A stretch of DNA of 64,000 nucleotides, from contig OY821750.1 in NCBI GenBank assembly GCA_963682055.1, positions 10,852,501 through 10,916,500 on the forward strand, read 5' to 3'. The notes beneath the pieces are model-generated. The model made no database searches and had not been told where the DNA came from. It saw only the letters and a list, made by a program, of their open reading frames with translations. Positions 1 to 12,700 of this stretch are shown piece after piece. Both the position numbers and the translations under genes were made by a program. Position 1 is the first letter of the stretch, and the number at the start of each line of letters is the position of its first letter. Source of the stretch: Primula veris (Eukaryota; Streptophyta; Magnoliopsida; Ericales; Primulaceae).

Positions 1-5
1 GAAGA

Positions 6-373
6 AAATATATATTAGATATTCTTTCGGACTCTGGACAACTTAGATGCCGCCTTGCCTCTTCCCCTATAGAACAAAAATTGAAGCTAGATCCTAATTC
101 TGGTGACATACTTTCGGACCCAAGTACGTATCGACGACTCATAGGCCTCTTCATCTATCTCTCTATTACACGACCCGGCATCGCATTTGCAGTCAACCTT
201 CTTAGCCAATTTATGCAATTTCGAGAGTTCGACATTTTGAAGCCGCTCGTGTTTTACGATATTAAAAAGGTACAATCACTCATGGACTTTTCTTTCCTTA
301 AAAAAATACGCTTCATCTCTCTGCCTATACTGATTGAGATTGGGCTTGTTGTCCTAGAACTCGACGCTCTAAC
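6..373 (+). pseudogene. Copia pol fragment: RT end and start of RNase H
   Basis: The reading frame from position 6 matches the C-terminal Copia reverse transcriptase/connection segment, with the diagnostic YRRLIG and TRPGIAFAVNLLSQFM blocks. Similarity then shifts to the frame of 326, where YTD-stop-DWACCPRTRRS corresponds to the first RNase H strand. One frameshift between about 250 and 326 and one in-frame TGA at 335-337 disable it. The domain is interrupted at 373 by the inserted LTR. Confidence 0.85.
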
Positions 374-1551
374 TGTTGGTTTTCGTGTACGAAATAACAA
401 TTAAACAATAATTAAAGGACTAGAAAAAAATAATCAAAACCAGTGTAATCTTTATTAATTTCGAATTGAAATTGAAATTACAGATTACAACATGTAGGTA
501 CTAAATAGAAATTAAAGCAAACGTTATTCAGATTATTATTAATTAATAATCTGATGTACTGAATTGCAATAAATAGAAACTGTCGGACTGGAAAGTATAA
601 ACTTAACAGCTGGATTGTTCTGATTGAAATTGAAATAACAGGACTGAATTGAAACTATTCTAATTACTGAATTAAATTACAGAATTGAAATTACAGAATA
701 AAACAGTACTTTAAAGAAATTACAGAAAAGTAAAAACAGAATTAAAAATTACAGCTAAGTACAGTAAATTAAAATACTGAAATAAAATACAGAATTGAAA
801 AGACACAAATATAAATTATAGAATTGAAAAGCGGTAATTTAAAAGACAGGATTAAAAGACGAGGCGACTGTAAACAGTCTGCCCTTAACCGATATTCGTC
901 CATCCACCTTAATGTTTCTGGTTGCGTTGGCGCTTCGATCCCAAGGTATAACATCTCGGATGACTCGCCGGAAACTGACGACGAGTCAAGGTCGAGCTGT
1001 TGGTGGGTGGCTCTCTCTGTTTCTAATATGCTATGAAAAAATATATGCTGTTTAGAGAGATGATTTTCGTGTGTTTGAATGAGAGGGGGAGGCTGCCTCC
1101 CCAAGACCCAAGACCCGAGACATTCCCCAAGGCCCAAGGTCCGCGTCCCGAGACCCGAGCGAGCGTGTGCGTGTGTGGTACACACTAACACACTCATGAG
1201 TATGTGGACATGATAGTTTAACAACTACGTGGGATAGACTTGTATTTATATTATAAAAATCACTCCTGATTTTACAATGTGTGATAACCATCATGGTTTA
1301 AATCCCATTTCTTTTTCCATTTTCCAGCATTGGCTTTTTTACCTCTTTCGAGTACCAACCTTCGATGCCAATTATCATTCACACTCATTCTCCGAATAGG
1401 TCATGCGATATACCGTTGCGAAGCTCGTCGCACGAGCTACTCAAACGCTTTGAGTACGGCTTCATAAATTCTGAGTTGTCGCATTGAATATTGACTCAAA
1501 GATGGTCCCTGACCACTCGGAACAGCCATGTTTAAAACATGTTTTCCAACA
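374..1551. mobile_element. Solo LTR nested in the Copia RNase H
   Basis: The 1178-bp insert begins TGTTGG and ends CCAACA, the TG...CA inverted ends of an LTR. It is flanked by ctaac (369-373) and ctagc (1552-1556), a 4/5-matching 5-bp target duplication. The Copia RNase H reads RRS before the insert and continues SSG after it, so the insert is clean. There is no internal retrotransposon region, hence a solo LTR. The 5' half is a low-complexity run of degenerate attgaaattacag units; the 3' half (about 880-1551) is richer in GC and resembles the right half of the LTR at 34671-35925 (cttaaccgatattc/cttaaacgatattt; gagctgttggtgg/gagatgttggtgg). Confidence 0.85.
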
Positions 1552-1971
1552 CTAGCTCCGGTTACCCTTGGTTCCAGTCTTATTTCTTGGCATACAAAGA
1601 AACAATGTGCTGTTTCTCGATTCTCCTCCGAAGCTGAATATCGAGCAATAGCTTCGACTACATGTGAACTTACTTGGCTTCGTACCCTCCTCGCCGACTT
1701 AGCCGTCCTACATCCTCGGCCCTCATCATTATTCTGCAATAACCAAGCCGTCATTCACATTGCACATAACCACATGTTTCATGAGAGGACAAAACATATA
1801 AAGATTGATTTTCATCTCATACGAGAAAAAATCCTAAGAAAATTTGTTGTATTACTACATCTAGGCACAATCAATCAGCTCGCCGACGTTTTTACAAAAG
1901 CACTTGGGTTGATTGTTTGCGTTACATTGATTTCCAAACTTTGGGTTTTGCCTCTAAACGTACCAGCTTGA
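1552..1971 (+). pseudogene. Copia pol fragment: RNase H C-terminal part
   Basis: An open frame from about 1570 to 1971 gives the Copia RNase H core: LISWHTKKQ, SRFSSEAEYRAIAST, the CNNQAVIHIAHN strand with acidic D replaced by N in the usual DNQAA motif, RTKHIKIDFHLIREK and ADVFTKAL. Bases are missing between the GY and LG motifs just after the inserted LTR. It ends directly before a polypurine-like tract. It is the continuation of the fragment ending at 373. Confidence 0.85.
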
Positions 1972-1985
1972 GAGGGAGTATTACA

Positions 1986-4656
1986 AATTAAACAAACAAT
2001 TGTCACCAAATATACTATCCATGTATGCTTAGTAAGATAGCTTATTAAGATCTTTTAAATATATTTATTTCTGATAGTGGTAAATGAGTTATTCTGTTAG
2101 ATTATATTTCCATGTCTTTATAGCTCTTGAGATATTGAAGTTGTAATAGCTTGTGATGAGAATAACAGAACGACTAAATTCCTTTCTCGGCCTTAATGTA
2201 TTCATCAAATTTAACAAAAGTCAACGGAAAAAACAAGGTAGCGAGCATCCGTATTTGTTTTCTCAAAACATATTTTTTTTTAAAATTTGATAATTATGGT
2301 ATAAAAAGTGACATGTATCAGCAACCCTATAAATTCACTAAATTTAAGTAAACATAAAATTCACCTTATATGATTTAATAGATTAATATAATACTAATAA
2401 ACTATCGTGTGGTTTCACATTTTTGTGATTGTAATATTGTTATGATTATTAAATAATAATAAACAAATAAAAAAAAATAATGTATGATTATTATAAGAAA
2501 ATTAATAAATAAGCTGGAATTTTGTGTAAATGCAAACGGTTTTTTAAAATATATAAAATGTGTTAGTTTTGATAAAATGATTGACCTATGTTACGGATCT
2601 AGCCAGTATCAACAGTAAAAAAAAATCTATATTACGAAGGAATACGGGAATAGTTAGTACACTTAAAGTAGCAAACGGAACAACAAATCACCAAAAGTGC
2701 AAACAATATATATACACACCAGCTCATTTAATGTCACCAAAAAGGTCTATAAATCGATCATACTCCAACTACCAACTTTCAACTTTAATTATTTTTATGT
2801 AGCCTTTTGGTGTAATTGTTTCCACAATATCTGTTTAATATAACCATATCAACAACTCTTTAATCTTTATTTAAAAATACCCTACTCCGACCTTACTATT
2901 CTTATCTAATTCCTTATATTTTTAAACACTCCAATATTATATCTTTTTTGTTATACAAGCGTCAAAAAATTTCCTTAATGGACGTCATGGATAAAAAAAA
3001 AATAGCAAAAAGTTGTTCATTCTTTATACTTAATAGTTTAAAACTCCCAATCTGAACATGCATATGGTAAACATAGTTTGATATAAGAAATCCTACAAAT
3101 CAGTCGGTCAAATAAAAACAAAAAATGAATCCAAAATGGGACAATGCACGAAACATACAATTAATCAAAATATATTACCAACTGAAGAGACTGTAGAGAC
3201 CAATCGAAGAGAAAATAGAATAACGTAAGTACCAAATTTTACATGAATACCAATACAGATCATACCTGTAATGATTAATCAACGCTACCAAACAATAACT
3301 AGATAAGTTTATAAGATCAATTGGGATATATATCATTGGGTCTTTATTAGAGTAGTCTTAAATTTTCAAATTTTTACCTCAATTCTAGTTTTTTTTTTTC
3401 CAATTTAGTCGGATTCGATCCGATTTTGGATGGAAAACGGACATCTGCACACCACGTGCCTTTTTTAGGAGATTTTACTTAAACGCCCTTAAGTGGTTAG
3501 CTAATTACCAAATGTAAAATAAAAGTTAATAGCAAGTTATAAATATTTACAAACATAGTAATAATAAATACTACATCGTTTAAAAATATAATAGTAAAAC
3601 AAAAACAAAAAAAAAAAATATGTTGAATTTACGGTTCTAAAAGTTTAAACCGGTGGATTGTTATGATCTAATCCTACAATTGAAACACAATGTATATATG
3701 TGTGAAGTATAAAATATCTATAAATGTTAAATCTAACCACGAAAAGAGCATTCACATATGCAAGTTTTGCATTCAAACTCACTAAATTCGTCCTAAAAAG
3801 AAATTATGGTGAAGTTGAGATACAAAACTGAAAAAATTAGAATTAAGATTACAAAATTAAAAAAAATATATGGGTACAAAAGCTGATAAAACATTAATTT
3901 TGCTTGTCTATCGTCAGGCAAAACACCAAATAAAATATCTGTCAAAGATTTTACAGGAAAACATCTCAATCAGTGCTGCAGGTAATTTTTAACTTATAGA
4001 AATATACCAAAAACTCTCTGTCTATATATATATATATTTATAGTGTCACTCCCTCAGTTTTGAACATAGTATAAAATTGTATATACATAGAAACACATAC
4101 ATTCATAGATAGAAACATATGTATACATGTAAGTATTACTGAGAACTCTTAGTCCAAGAAAAACCCCTTTTTAGGGTTTTGGTAACTTTTAGGTAAATAT
4201 GACAGAAAAAGAAAATAAAAATGTAACTTTAATTTATACAATGTGGCCTATACATGTCATTGGTTTCAAATAACGTATCTTTGTAGTCAAATAGGCCAAG
4301 GGTAGTGTTTTTTTTAATAAAAATAATGGGCAGAGGCGGGTTTTTTGACAGACAAGTCATCTAGAGCGCAGTTCAATCGAGACGGAAAATAATAAAAATA
4401 GAAATGAGAAACGATGTCGTTTTGTCTGAAAATTACAGAAATTTTAAATCTTCTATTACATAGTGACCTCGTTCAGCGATGTCGTTCTATGGTTAAATGA
4501 TACTCCGTATTTGTTATTTTAAATATGTTGTCGAGTTGATTTTGTTCTGTGGTGTTTCTTTTTCCTTTCCGTGTCATTATTTTTTACTATGACGGAAAAA
4601 AAGAAATTAAGGAGTTGCTGGGGTGCTAATGTGGCTTCGGCCAGCACTGATAATGG
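1986..4656. other. AT-rich intergenic sequence, possible LTR remnant at left edge
   Basis: No coding region, RNA gene or clear element ends were found. About 1981-2220 probably contains what is left of the Copia 3' LTR. The remainder is AT-rich with poly-A/T runs and scattered short ORFs of no recognisable family. Confidence 0.5.
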
Positions 4657-5713
4657 GCAAGCAAGGTTTTGCCAATTTTTATAATATTCATCTAATTATT
4701 TAATCAGTTTGTTTGTGTTGAGATTAGAGCAATGTTAATTGTGTGTGTTGTGGTTCATTATAGAAGATGATGTTTTTCAGACGTGTGATATACGTGCCGG
4801 GACGGACCCAATGCTGGGATAGCTAAGGCAGCAGCCCTCCATTTTTTCTCTCTAAAAGTACAGTTTTTTAAAAACCTAAGTTCCTCTGTATTGATGCTTC
4901 ATGAGAGTAACCGCTACCCGCGATAGTTAGATTTTTGGATCCACCATCGTACGCATGGGTGAGGGGGGAGGCTAAGTTTATGGGCGTCTTGATAGCATTG
5001 ATGAACAAAATCCTATTTAAAATTCATGTTCGATGTGACGAAACAGGAAAGAAGGGAACATTAAAATTTTGCATCAATCATTATTGGCTAGTGGAACATA
5101 GAACTTTGTATCGCTACTTTATTTAAGTTATGATACATTTATTTAAGTTATGAATTACAATTATACATCTCCTACCACAACTTGTAATGGTAATATCCCT
5201 TAAGAAGAAGAAGAAACAGAGCAATAAAAACGCAAATAATGGCTTAGATAAAGAAAGACAAATATGGCAAACTTAGTTTTCCTTTAAAGTGTGATATGTT
5301 CTTGGTGAGTTTATAGTGTTATTATTTTATTGCTATTCTATGTTTTTGGATTATTTATATATGTTTCGCCTTTAGAACACCTAGCAATATATTGTAATCC
5401 CATGTATGCCGAGGCAGGACAATACCACATTTGCCATATGTGCAACTTGGAAAATGTACATACTGTGAAGGGATTAGGTAACACTGCATTTAGAGGTTTA
5501 TTAAACCTGAATGTGTTTTTACAATTCTGTTGATGTTTCGAGTGGTTACTGAAACTGTTATCTAATATATGCTATGTCAGTGATAAAGACTTTAGCATCC
5601 TTCGGTAGAAGACTGGAAAATAAGGATCTCATTCTTTTTTGAAGATTAAAATTAGGATCTCTTGTATGTTATAATAAATCATCTATCTGATCCCTTTGTT
5701 TCTCTTGAAGTTG

Positions 5714-5717
<4 letters not shown>

Positions 5718-5773
<56 letters not shown>
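5718..5773. repeat. (TA)n microsatellite
   Basis: An uninterrupted run of TA dinucleotides of about 56 bp lies inside the first unit of the tandem triplication. The corresponding place in the third unit is much shorter, so the run expanded after duplication. Confidence 0.95.
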
Positions 5774-5776
<3 letters not shown>

Positions 5777-6950
5777 TACCCATGTAACTCAGTCATGGTA
5801 TGTATGTTGTTGTCTAGAAGATAAATTTTGCGGAGAGACGAACTGTATTCTCTATTACTTCAGTGGTGAAGAGTGCAAATTGATTCTTCCTCTATGAACA
5901 AAACCGGGTTTTCTCTTTTAAGACGTTTTCTGGTGGTATCTACTTTATAATAGTCTCTTCATTCTAAATTAAGTGTATATTATTTATTTTTTTGATGCCT
6001 AGATAAAATTTCACTTAGTAAAAGCGAGCAATTATATTATGTGAAAAATACAAATTTGCCTTTACTTTTGATGCAATATATCACTTGACTGGACATAAAG
6101 TATAAATTTGGCAAGCAGCACGGAATTAGCGATGACGTCCCTTAAATAGTAACATTTCGAATAGCAAACACTTATTATGAAACGAGGGAATTCACTAATG
6201 GAAAATATAAACAAAAAGAAGGAATAGCATATCTCAATTCTGTATAAGAGTTGTTGTACAACTTCTACATATCCTCTAGTTCAAGGTTGTTCCTGAGATT
6301 TAGGTTCCTTGCAAAATGAAACCAAATGCATTTGCTTCTCAATACTTTATTTTATACTGCCAAACTAGCTCAATGTATACATAGACTCTTGCCTATATAT
6401 AGCATTGATTGTATTCCAGCCTCCCATCACTACAAGGCTTAAGAAAAATATCTTTGTAAAAGTAGTGAAGAGTATTGTTTCTCTTCCTCGGTAATAAAAT
6501 TGCAGTTTTGTTGATTTCACAAATATTCTGCTTATTTATTTTTTTGTACACTTAGTTTGGTTTATATTAATCTAGTATTACATGTCATATAGTTCGTTAT
6601 GATACATGATTTTAACGTTCGTGTGATGCACGTGGGAGATTGGTTTCGTTGAAACGCATTCTGATAGCATTGGTAAACATTTTCTTATTTAAATTATTTT
6701 CCTTTTAGCGATACCCTGAAGGGGTAGGACCTTAAATAGTTTTAATCAATCATTATATAGGTGCAGGAATGTACTATAACTTGTGCATCCACTTCATTCT
6801 GATAATTTTCTGGAATAGGCAACTTAACAATGAGCCTTCATTCGCCGTTGTGTCAAATAACGTAATATATTTATAATAAAAATCTGCGAAACTTCTATTT
6901 ATTTCCTCGATTAATTATTTCTTTCCTTACATGTTATTGTTTCTCTTCCC

Positions 6951-6954
<4 letters not shown>

Positions 6955-6995
<41 letters not shown>
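6955..6995. repeat. (TA)n microsatellite
   Basis: An uninterrupted TA dinucleotide run of about 40 bp in the second unit of the tandem triplication. It is at a different place in the unit from the run at 5718, so the two arose independently. Confidence 0.95.
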
Positions 6996-6997
<2 letters not shown>

Positions 6998-9740
6998 TTT
7001 CCCTGTCACCAATATAGTTTTCAATTAGAAATATAAATCTCCCTTCATTATCTGTAATGGGGTTATGCTTATGAATAAGAACGGATCATTTAAGCTACAG
7101 CAAGTCTAAATTTAGCTGAAAGAAGGACCAATCTAGCAAGATTTAACTTCAAATTCTAGTAAGTTCTTGATGGGTTATTGCCTTATTCGTTGTAGTAAAT
7201 TTTAGGAAATTTTTCCTTTCTTTGTTTTGTTTTTGCCTTCAGGAAATCTAAGAACTCGTTTGAGATGGATTTTTTTTTGGAGGCGGGATAATACTCAATA
7301 CTATATGTACAATTTACTTTATAGAACATAGGGGGTAAACGAGTTGGGTACATTGCATTACAGGTTTATTAAACTGAAATCTTTTTTACCTCTTTGTAAT
7401 GTTTTGTGTGGTTATTTTAACTGCTGTCAGTGATTGGAATTTCTTATAAGTTTGTCATGTCTCTCTGATCACTTTATTTTTTCTTGAAAGTGTCTGAATG
7501 GTGATATATGTACATATACATGTAATTGGGTTGTCTCCGTTTGTAGTTGTCTAGGATAATAACGTTGCAGGAAGATGAACCACGTTGTCTGTTCTTCCAA
7601 TGCTGAAGAATGTACAAATTAATTCTTCCTTTTGTGAACAAAATCAGGTTTTCCACTCAAAGGCGTTTTTGGTGGTACATAAGAGTATATCTTTTTCAAA
7701 TTAAGTGTCGACTATTCCACTTTGGCATGTTCCGAATAAAATGTCCAGTTTATAAATATCGTTAGTTATATTTATAATTTATATATATGCAATTTCTTCA
7801 TATAATGTATCACTTCACCAGAAATAAAGTAATGGTATGGTACTACTTATGAAGATGTCCCCTTAAATAGTTAAACGTCCCATAGTAAACCCTTATTATG
7901 GAAAGGGGAGGTGATTTATCCAATATAAAGTTAATAACGAGGAAATCGGTATTTTCACTTCTGAATATTGTATTTGCAGAGATTCAATATATCCTTTAGT
8001 TCAGGGTTGTCCTTATGATATAGTACATCCTATACAAAGTTTGCAAACTGAAACCCAACGCTTATTTTTTTCTGTACTGCCAAACAATCTCTATCTATAG
8101 ATACAGTTTAAGCCTATAGAATGCCATTGATTGAATTCGAGCCTCCCCTCCCATCACTAGAAGGCTGCAGAAAAAGTTCCTTAGTAGTCAAATAGGTAAA
8201 GATTTGTGTTTCTCTTCTTCTCTGATAATGAACATGCAGGGTTTTGTTGATGTTGTAAATATACAGCTAATTTGTTTTGCTGTTTACGTATTTCCATTAA
8301 GATTAGAGCAGTGTTAATTGCGTTATAATTAGATATGGCACCTGATATGCATGTGATCTACGTGGGCTTACTTGAAAAGATCCGGGATATCATTGACAAA
8401 CAAAATCCTATTTTATATTGAAGTAAGATATGACAGTACTTCCAAGGGGAAACCATTACATGCTTTGCATCCATCATTATATAGTTGGTGAGATATGTAA
8501 ATTTGTAAAATCAATTATGACATCGACGATAATAATCATAAAATCGACAGCATAAGGTTAGCGTTCCTTAGACAGTTAGCCCTGTGTCATAAATATAACG
8601 TACTATATTTTTAACTTTATCATTTACATTATTATGTATTTGCTTTCTTAATGAATTGTTTTTGCTTAAAAAGTTTCATATTCTGTCTTTCTCTTCGTGT
8701 TTATTTTACTTATAGTTAACGTCTTATTCTTGTATTTTTTTTATCTTTTCTAAGAAAACAGTCAATAATAGAATTCTGGTTTCTCTTTCCTACACATGGA
8801 GTTGTCAATTACTACTGGACATCTCCTACCACAAAATGAATCAATAAAAAATAAGCACATATACGCTTAGCAGAAAAAAAGGAAAATCTAACAAGATTAG
8901 TTTTAATTCGAAGTGTAGCAAGTTCTGGTACTACCCAGAAAAAAAAATCCTGGTGTGATGAAATTTTTTTTGCCAACGTTAGTTTTATGATTTTTCTTTT
9001 TCCTTTTTGCCTCTAGAACATCTATCAAAATATTAAGATCGCTCAAATGACGTGTGTGGTTGGATACTAGCACATTATCATACGTGCAACAGGGTACATA
9101 GGCGGTTAAAGAATCAGATAAAATTGGATTAAACGTTTATCGAACTTTTCTTTTTCATTTTTATTATATTTGTAATATTTCATATAGTTATTGTAACTGC
9201 TATCTAACATAAGCTATGTCACTACTGAGATTTTAATCTCCTTCACCAGAAGGCTGGAGAAAAAAAAACTTGTATGCTATATGAAATCATCAATCTGCTC
9301 CCTTTTTTCTCTTAAAAGTCTCTGCGTGGTGATATAAATAGGTATATATATACGTGTAATTAAGTTGTGGTTTGTATGTAATTGTCTACAATTATATTTT
9401 GCAGATAGATGAACCTTATTATTTATTCTTCGAAAGATGAAGTATCTAATAGTCGTTACCAATTATCCATAACTAGTGAAGTTTTAAAACTAATTCTGGG
9501 GTGCATTTTTGCAAGAAGTAGAGCTTGAAACCACGCTGACAAAAAGTGCATAAGAAAATTATTTCTTGTAAACCATAGGGAACCAACCACAAGTTGCACA
9601 ACAAAACTGCAGCTAATTCCCAACAAAAAGTTGTGTTTATTTGGAGTATGATGACTGCTTTGTATTACTTCACATTTACATACTATTACGTATATATGCA
9701 GTACACCTTCCGATATAATTTGTTTGATTGGTGAATGCAG

Positions 9741-9773
9741 GTTCCGGTATAAAAAAAAAAGTAGTTTGTATCA
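9741..9773 (+). other. Probable 5'UTR exon end of the SUVR-type gene
   Basis: A pyrimidine-containing tract ending in gaatgcag at 9733-9740 is a good splice acceptor 33 bp upstream of the first in-frame ATG. This makes a 5'UTR intron likely, with the upstream exon somewhere in or beyond the tandem triplication. The upstream exon itself was not identified. Confidence 0.5.
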
Positions 9774-12700
9774 ATGCCTGCAGAAAAGGTCCTGACAGCA
9801 TTCCGTTTTATGAGAAATTTGGGGATCTCTCAAGAAAGAGTGAAGCCAGTGCTAAAGAAACTTCTGAAATTATATGATGATAATTGGGCCCTGATTGAAG
9901 AAGAAAACTATCGTGCTCTGGCCGATGCAATATTTCAGGCCGAAATGGTTAAATTCTTATCATTAATTATCTCTTTATTTACCCATAATTTCTTGTTCTT
10001 GATAAGGCATTCGGTTTAGGTTACATTTGGAAACATTGGAAATTGCAGAACTATGAGGCTGGGTGTTTCATAACTAGTTAGAGGATGAATCAGAAAACCC
10101 TTGATATCTTAGTATTTAGTTACCTAGTTTGTAAACCTATTATGCTTCATATTGACCATATTGTAATCATGAACTGAATTTGTAACTCAGTATACAACTT
10201 AAATCTGTTCATAAATCATATACTTTAATTCAATAAAAGCATTTAGGAGGATATTCATATTTGATATGGATTGCGTAGGCATTAAGTATTTACATAATAT
10301 TTTTGCTTTTGGCGTGGTAACTGAAGCCATTGCAATGATTAGTGGGAATAAGTTACAGTTTTCTCCATGGATCTGTTTAGTTTCTTAAAACTGCATGCGG
10401 CCAATACAGATGGATAATACTATCCAGAGTATCATCTTGTGTTTTTTTTTATTGTACAACACAAGAGACATGTCAGCCTATGAGTCTAATCATATTACTT
10501 ACTTAAACTTACTGTCCCTCTCTCTTCTTCGTGTATTTCTTCACTTTTGTAGTTCCCTTATAACTTATTCCAAGTTTCTTTTAACAGGATGAGGATGAGG
10601 AAAAAAATGGATTGGACACTGATTTGAGGGGGCCTCCACCAAAGAAACCACATTTGGAACAAGAAAATGATAAAATTTCAAATAACAGAGGGAAGAAACC
10701 AGTGTCCACAGACCAACCTGTAGGAGAGAGAAACCAGTCATCTTCGAAGGTCGATAGAACAACCAACAAACCAAGCCTTAATCTCAAGAATGTGGAATCA
10801 TCTCAAAAGGTCAATATGAGCATAGAAAAGCAAACAAATTCTATAGAAACGTCAAACTCTCGTGATTTAGTTGTGTATAAACCCTCTACTCAAACCAAAA
10901 GGAAGCCCCGCAGGATTAACGACATAACGAAGGGTAGAGAAAAAATGAAAATTTCATTGATTGATGAGTCCGGATGTGAAAATCCACCAAAATTTACATA
11001 TATACATCAGAACACTGTATATCAAGACGCGTATATACATTTTTCCTTGGCCCGTATAGCAGACGATAATTGTTGTGTCAAATGTTCGGGAAATTGCTTA
11101 TCTGGTGTTGTACCTTGTGAATGTGCTCGTGAAACGGGTGGAGAGTTTGCGTATACCTCAGAAGGTGTTTTGAGAGAAGAGTTTCTCAATGATTGTATAT
11201 CTATGAATATAGAACCGCAAAAACATGACTATGTTTATTGCAATAATTGCCCATTAGAGAGGGAAAAAGATGGGAAAAGGCCTGAACCTTGCAAAGGTCA
11301 TTTGGTGAGAAAGTTCATCAAGGAATGCTGGAATAAATGTGGCTGTCACATGGATTGTGATAATAGAGTAGTGCAAAGGGGCATTTCCCGTAAGCTGCAG
11401 GTAAATACATATGTATGGTCTCATTGCTTCATGGCAGATTTTAAGCTCAGATTTCTTTTTCTTTTTTTTTTTGGGTTAAATTTTTTGACTGAATTTGGTT
11501 GATTGGTTTTAAAATGTTAGAGCTTTTCTGCTTTTTTTATCTGAAAAGCTTGAAGGGCAAAGCTAAGGATTTTTCAATTGCAGCTTTTAAGAGAGAAAAA
11601 ATGGCTTGGTTTTTAGTAATAGGAAGAAAAAAAGGTCCATCCAGCTTAAAGCTGGTAGCTTATTCGGGCAAAAGGATCCAAAATAACTCAGCTTTTAAGC
11701 TGGTAATTTAAATGCAATCAGTTGTTTAGCGAAATAGCTAGAAAAACCAGTCTCAATAGTTGTAACCAAACAATCCTGAATGAAGTTAGCTTTTTCCTGA
11801 ACCTCAAAAACCAACTTATATGCTTATTAGCTCTAGCCGAACATACCTCAGGCATTCTTAATTGAGTTTTCTGAAAAAAAAATTGGCAGATCAATCTTTT
11901 TTACGGCATGAAAATAAGTTCTCCAGTTTTCAAATAGGTCCTCTAGTGGTTCGGGGGTGTTAAAAGGTTTTCGAATTAGTCTTCGTTATGAATATCCACA
12001 GTTTTCCATCCTATTCATGTTTGCTTTCCCAAACATAACATTTACAGGGAGCCAGCTTTTTATTGAGTAACTAAAAAGGGAAAAGGTTCTTACCAAAAGA
12101 GAACCCTTTATTTTGTATCTTCTATCATGTGGCCTTTTCAAATTAGGTCATACTATCAGCTATCAAATATAATTGTTATTTATAGGTTTTTATGATGGTT
12201 TTTCATGATTTTCCATTATGTTCATATTTGTTATTCTAAATTTGACCTTTTCAAGAAGTTTTTTCTGGCATTTATTTTCTCAAGTAGCTTTTTCAAACTT
12301 GCTGATAGATTAAATCAGCTGACAACTGTCACTTTTATAGGTTTTCTCGACCAATGAGAGTAAAGGATGGGGTCTCAGAACACTTGAAAACTTGCCTAAA
12401 GGTGCATTTGTGTGTGAGTATGTTGGGGAAATCCTGACAAATACAGAACTGTATTGGAGGAATACGAAAATTCAGCATAATGGGAGACATACATACCCAG
12501 TTTATCTTGATGCAGACTGGAGCTCAGAGAGAGTTCTAAAGGATGAAGAAGCCCTTTGTTTGGATGCTACAGAATTCGGAAATGTTGCGAGGTTTATAAA
12601 TCACCGGTAAGTCATTTATTATAAAAAAATTTGGAATAGTGACTGAGCAACCCAAGTGATGCATTTCAACAGTTTCTGTTTTCTTTTAATTATTTGCTTT

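Larger units (their letters stand above)
1..1985 (+). mobile_element. Ty1/copia retrotransposon 3' part, decayed
   Basis: Positions 6-250 read as the end of a Copia reverse transcriptase and the connection region (YRRLIG, then IYLSITRPGIAFAVNLLSQFM-like). After a frame change, 326-373 reads as the start of RNase H (YTD, a TGA stop, DWACCPRTRRS). The domain resumes at 1552 after an inserted LTR and runs to about 1969 (SLISWHTKKQ, SSEAEYRAIAS, NQAVIHIAHN, RTKHIKIDFHLIRE, QLADVFTKAL), all classical Copia RNase H motifs. A purine tract (agagggagta, 1971-1980) follows the stop and fits a polypurine tract, so the 3' LTR should begin just after it; I could not set its end. The 5' part lies left of the window. 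Frameshifts and a stop make it non-functional. Confidence 0.88.
4657..9540. repeat. Diverged tandem triplication, 1.7-1.9 kb units
   Basis: Three consecutive units share the same ordered landmarks. Units start near 4657, 6496 and 8246 (gttttg after a tgcag- or gcaag-like motif). Shared landmarks include gattagagca (4722, 8301), atagcattg or its variant (about 4993, 6663, 8387), ggtttattaaac or its variant (about 5492, 7362, 9133), a ctgtctata/gtgtctgaa segment next to a TA-rich run, a tgaac-rich segment ending in cttc, and tactgccaaac (about 6355, 8074). The third unit loses similarity after about 9480. Each unit has only short ORFs. The block ends about 230 bp before the SUVR-type coding start and may carry its 5'UTR or promoter. 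Confidence 0.75.

Noticed and set aside
4797..4841. gacggaccca...gcagccctcc motif as a hAT MITE end
   Set aside because: It resembles an element edge but no matching opposite end or target duplication was found.
4935..5533. Short ORFs of 63 and 67 residues in the tandem units
   Set aside because: They are not preserved in the other two units, so are unlikely to be coding.
11560..11850. Possible MITE in SUVR intron 2 (cagcttaaagctgg and agcttttaagctgg motifs)
   Set aside because: Short palindromic motifs are visible but element ends and a target duplication were not.
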